64,000 nt of DNA from Paenibacillus sp. 32O-W (GTDB lineage: Bacteria; Bacillota; Bacilli; Paenibacillales; NBRC-103111), in the NCBI RefSeq assembly GCF_007679495.1, contig NZ_VEGP01000003.1, positions 1 to 64,000 on the forward strand, in the 5' to 3' direction. The translations under genes and the position numbers were made by a program. A model generated the notes under the pieces. The model was not told the origin of the DNA and did not search any database. It was given only the letters and a program-made list of their open reading frames with translations. Shown in pieces: positions 61,969 to 64,000 of the stretch (position 1 is the first letter of the stretch; each line of letters begins with the position of its first letter).

Positions 61969-62065
61969 AAAATATTAAGAAAGTATAAGTTTCACCTTAT
62001 ACCTGATCTCATATTTCATCGGTAAACGCGCCCGTCCTAAGGACGGCGATAGCCGTTTATCCTTG
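61969..62065 (+). repeat. Structured terminator-associated repeat, copy D
   Basis: The most regular copy: GTATAAG-TTTCAC-CTTATAC hairpin, CGGTAAACG, CCGTCC-TAA-GGACGG, CGATAG, CCGTTTATCCTTG. It starts right after the terminator T-run. Confidence 0.92.
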
Positions 62066-62238
62066 TGCCGCTCCGGCAGTCCGGGTATGGTTCCATAGAA
62101 TCAATAAATCGCCATACTTCCTACTAAAGAAAGGATCACTTTCTTCCGATGAATATAGTATATTAGTACTAGGTGCCTTGAATCGCCAGAATGAGCGGGA
62201 AATCGGTCGCGAAGCCGAGAGCTTGAAGGCGGTTTAAG
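62066..62238. other. Gap upstream of the J-domain gene
   Basis: 170 bp with AT-rich sequence (GATGAATATAGTATATTAGTA) that may hold a promoter. No gene. Confidence 0.4.
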
Positions 62239-63132
62239 ATGAATTGGAACAATGTCAGGAGTATTAAGACTATGATCATATGGAGTATTTTGGACATCGA
62301 ACCGACGGAAGATGTTGCGTCCATCAGGAAAGCCTATGCCAGAAAATCGAAGATTCATCATCCCGAAGACGATCCGGAAGGGTTTCAACGCTTAAGGGAG
62401 GCTTATGAGCAGGCGCTTAAGGAAGTCCGGGCAAGCTGGCCCGGTTCAGCGTCCAACGGGAATCGTTCTGTCCGCAGGCAACCCGTCAAGAAGGACACCG
62501 CTTGTGATTTCGATGCGTTCTTCGATTTCCGGGAGGAAGCTCGCCGGGCATTAATGCTGCAAGATCTGGAGCAGGCCGAACCGTATTTGGCGGTGGCGTT
62601 TCAACTGTATGAGGAAGATCCCGATCTGCTTAGACTCATCGGCCTCTATTATGTGATACAGGGAGATTGGGAGAATGCCCTTCCTGCTTTCGACCGGCTT
62701 CTCCGGGTGAGACCGGGGGATATCGACGGCTTGCTGCACCGGGCGGATTTATATTTGAAGCTGGGAAATCCGGAGAAGGCAAGGACCGACTACGGGCATA
62801 TTCTGGCGGATCATCCGGATCACCTTCAGGCATTAAGCGGTCAGGCGCGAAGCTACTGCCTCGAGGAACGGATGGAAGACGCGCGATCGATATATGTGAG
62901 GATTGTAGAGCGGTATCCGCATGATATAGATGCCCGTGTCAGGCTGCTGGATGTTAGCCGCCGGCTAGGGGAGCGCGAGATGCAAACGGAGGTATACCGG
63001 CCTCAATTGCCGGAGCGGAATCGGGGATGGTTTAGGGGCAGTGGTCTCGACCGTCTTCAGCGGTTTGCGACACGCCTGCCGGATCAGACGAAACGGCATG
63101 GAAGCGTATGGATGCGCCCTTCGAGAATGTGA
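62239..63132 (+). CDS. J-domain/TPR protein with HPE in place of HPD
   Basis: A 297-residue protein. The N-terminal J-like domain (about 12-60) has [20 protein letters not shown] and [20 protein letters not shown] (41-43) replaces the HPD needed to stimulate DnaK in standard J-proteins. TPR-like repeats (about 100-230) follow. The C-terminal 40 residues look unlike the rest and overlap the next gene in another frame. AAGGCGG precedes ATG 62239. Confidence 0.8.
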   Translation: MNWNNVRSIKTMIIWSILDIEPTEDVASIRKAYARKSKIHHPEDDPEGFQRLREAYEQALKEVRASWPGSASNGNRSVRRQPVKKDTACDFDAFFDFREEARRALMLQDLEQAEPYLAVAFQLYEEDPDLLRLIGLYYVIQGDWENALPAFDRLLRVRPGDIDGLLHRADLYLKLGNPEKARTDYGHILADHPDHLQALSGQARSYCLEERMEDARSIYVRIVERYPHDIDARVRLLDVSRRLGEREMQTEVYRPQLPERNRGWFRGSGLDRLQRFATRLPDQTKRHGSVWMRPSRM

Positions 63133-63764
63133 CGGAAACATGGTGTCTGGCTCTGGGTGCTATATTATTCGAAAGGAAGGGGCTCAAGCCGGACGAGTTC
63201 TATTCAGAGGAATTCAAGGAGGAAACCCGCTCGCAATGCAAGCATTCCTTGGAGTGTGATTGGGCTATTCATAGCAGAGAGCAGCTTCTGCAGCGGCTCG
63301 ATCAACTGATGGTGGCCGGGGATAACCGGTCGTTCACGGAACTTCGTTCCTTTCTTTCCACGCTGCCGGAATCGGATCCATCCGCTTATAACGATTCGCT
63401 TGGGAACACTCATGAATCCTATGTCCAGTATCAAATCGTCCAGACTTACGATCATAAGCTGCCGGGTGCCGGAATAGCAGCCTGGGATTGGGGAAGGTAC
63501 GTCTTCTTGTGCAGGGAAGGTGCGCTTGCCGGATATTTGACAGAGGCGGAAGCTCGAAGCCTGATGAGAAGGGTGGCGCACATGGCTCAGCATTCGTACT
63601 CCGACTGGCTTGAATACGGCATCGGCTTCCTGGTCGGCGAACAGTTCAGCGTCAAGAAGCTGTCTGGCCGTCATGCGGACGAACGGTTGGACACCGCCGA
63701 AGCCCTGCTCTGGAATGAAAGCAGTCTCTGGCGGCGATTGGACTGGGACACGAGACTGGACTAA
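63108..63764 (+). CDS. DUF1266 domain protein
   Basis: A protein of about 218 residues containing a DUF1266-type domain: [20 protein letters not shown] and the aromatic [20 protein letters not shown], then [14 protein letters not shown]. The start ATG 63108 overlaps the J-domain frame by 25 bp and has no strong RBS; the frame is open from 63036. It may be translated by coupling, or the two frames may be one protein separated by a frameshift. Function unknown. Confidence 0.7.
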   Translation: MDAPFENVTETWCLALGAILFERKGLKPDEFYSEEFKEETRSQCKHSLECDWAIHSREQLLQRLDQLMVAGDNRSFTELRSFLSTLPESDPSAYNDSLGNTHESYVQYQIVQTYDHKLPGAGIAAWDWGRYVFLCREGALAGYLTEAEARSLMRRVAHMAQHSYSDWLEYGIGFLVGEQFSVKKLSGRHADERLDTAEALLWNESSLWRRLDWDTRLD

Positions 63765-63842
63765 AGGAACCCAAGCCAGCATTTGAAGACGTTCATGTAG
63801 TAGAAACATAGAAACGGGAACGGTGGAAAAAAAGAGGGAATG

Positions 63843-63871
63843 TTGACAGTCGGTTCCTCATATGATAAGGT
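63843..63871 (+). promoter_or_regulatory. Probable promoter of a gene at the window end
   Basis: TTGACA (63843-63848), 17-bp spacer, TAAGGT (63866-63871). Confidence 0.5.
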
Positions 63872-63878
63872 GATGGCA

Positions 63879-63914
63879 ACGAGGCATTTCGCTCCTGGAG
63901 CGGGGTGCCTTCGT
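63879..63914 (+). promoter_or_regulatory. Hairpin in the 5' leader
   Basis: ACGAGGCA (63879-63886) pairs with TGCCTTCGT (63906-63914) with one bulged base; inside, CGCTC-CTG-GAGCG (63890-63902). It could be a leader regulatory element; no known class was recognised. Confidence 0.4.
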
Positions 63915-63976
63915 CTATATTCATAGATTGTTTTACATTTAATGGATTGTCGTCAGCTTTCGGAGGTGGTGATGCC

Positions 63977-64000
63977 ATGTTTCTCTCTTTCACCCTCTCT
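63977..64000 (+). CDS. Start of a CDS cut by the window end
   Basis: GGAGGTGGTGAT (63962-63973) is a strong RBS; ATG 63977 (or ATG 63972 in another frame) begins a gene that continues beyond the window. From 63977 it reads MFLSFTLS. Confidence 0.4.

Overview
The window reads as chromosomal DNA of a spore-forming Firmicute, most likely Paenibacillus or a close relative in Paenibacillaceae. The evidence is the gene order rimO-pgsA-cinA-recA-recX-rny-ymdB-spoVS-(M19 dipeptidase)-korAB-miaB-ricA, sporulation genes (spoVS, tgl, an alpha/beta SASP, a spore-type Hsp20), strong AAGGAGG ribosome binding sites, a Bacillus-type LexA box and Zur boxes, and mixed base composition. No rRNA, tRNA, CRISPR array, IS transposase or prophage gene was seen. 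All calls come from reading the sequence; no database search was run.

Layout. 0-16.4 kb is a conserved housekeeping block for RNA and tRNA modification, phospholipid synthesis, DNA repair and RNA turnover (yajQ to ricA). 16.4-27 kb is a mixed set: an NCS2 purine permease, an mgtC gene broken by one in-frame TAG, a mug-type glycosylase, a phosphoesterase, a serine beta-lactamase-like hydrolase, a double GNAT protein, a PIG-L deacetylase, a ROK fructokinase, the spore transglutaminase tgl, a c-type cytochrome, a SASP and a methyltransferase. 27.7-34.3 kb is a complete compatible-solute locus: ehuBCDA (ectoine/hydroxyectoine uptake) directly followed by ectABC and ectD. 34.6-39 kb holds a GPH symporter, a YdjC-type deacetylase, a CPBP membrane protease homologue and an Hsp20-like protein. 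40-47.4 kb is a zinc-starvation region: a COG0523 GTPase, a permease pair, znuCBA with an extremely His-rich ZnuA, and zur; Zur boxes precede the GTPase gene and znuC.

47.8-59.1 kb is the most interesting part: a heterocycloanthracin/sonorensin-type thiazole/oxazole-modified microcin (TOMM) cluster. It has a Cys-rich precursor (16 Cys, 14 of them exactly every third residue), a ThiF-like leader-binding partner (F protein), a fused C-D YcaO cyclodehydratase with a Pro-rich C terminus, a two-domain SagB dehydrogenase, a lipoprotein, and a three-gene ABC exporter. A SAP-domain gene lies in it on the opposite strand, and a large MalT/LuxR-type regulator follows it. The likely scheme is that F presents the leader, YcaO cyclises Cys to thiazolines, SagB oxidises them to thiazoles, and the ABC system exports the product or gives immunity. 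No dedicated leader peptidase was seen in the cluster.

Sequence not explained by genes: (i) a structured repeat of about 90-97 bp, four copies at 27.0, 34.4, 52.4 and 62.0 kb, all in the same orientation and each just 3' of a gene, three of them directly behind a clear terminator; (ii) a second dispersed intergenic repeat at the window start and at 39.3-39.8 kb; (iii) a promoter-terminator pair about 60 nt apart upstream of recA; (iv) a 12-codon ORF with a strong RBS and a 29-bp tandem duplication upstream of recX; (v) an inverted repeat around the promoter of the beta-lactamase-like gene; (vi) an ATC/ATT start for ymdB.
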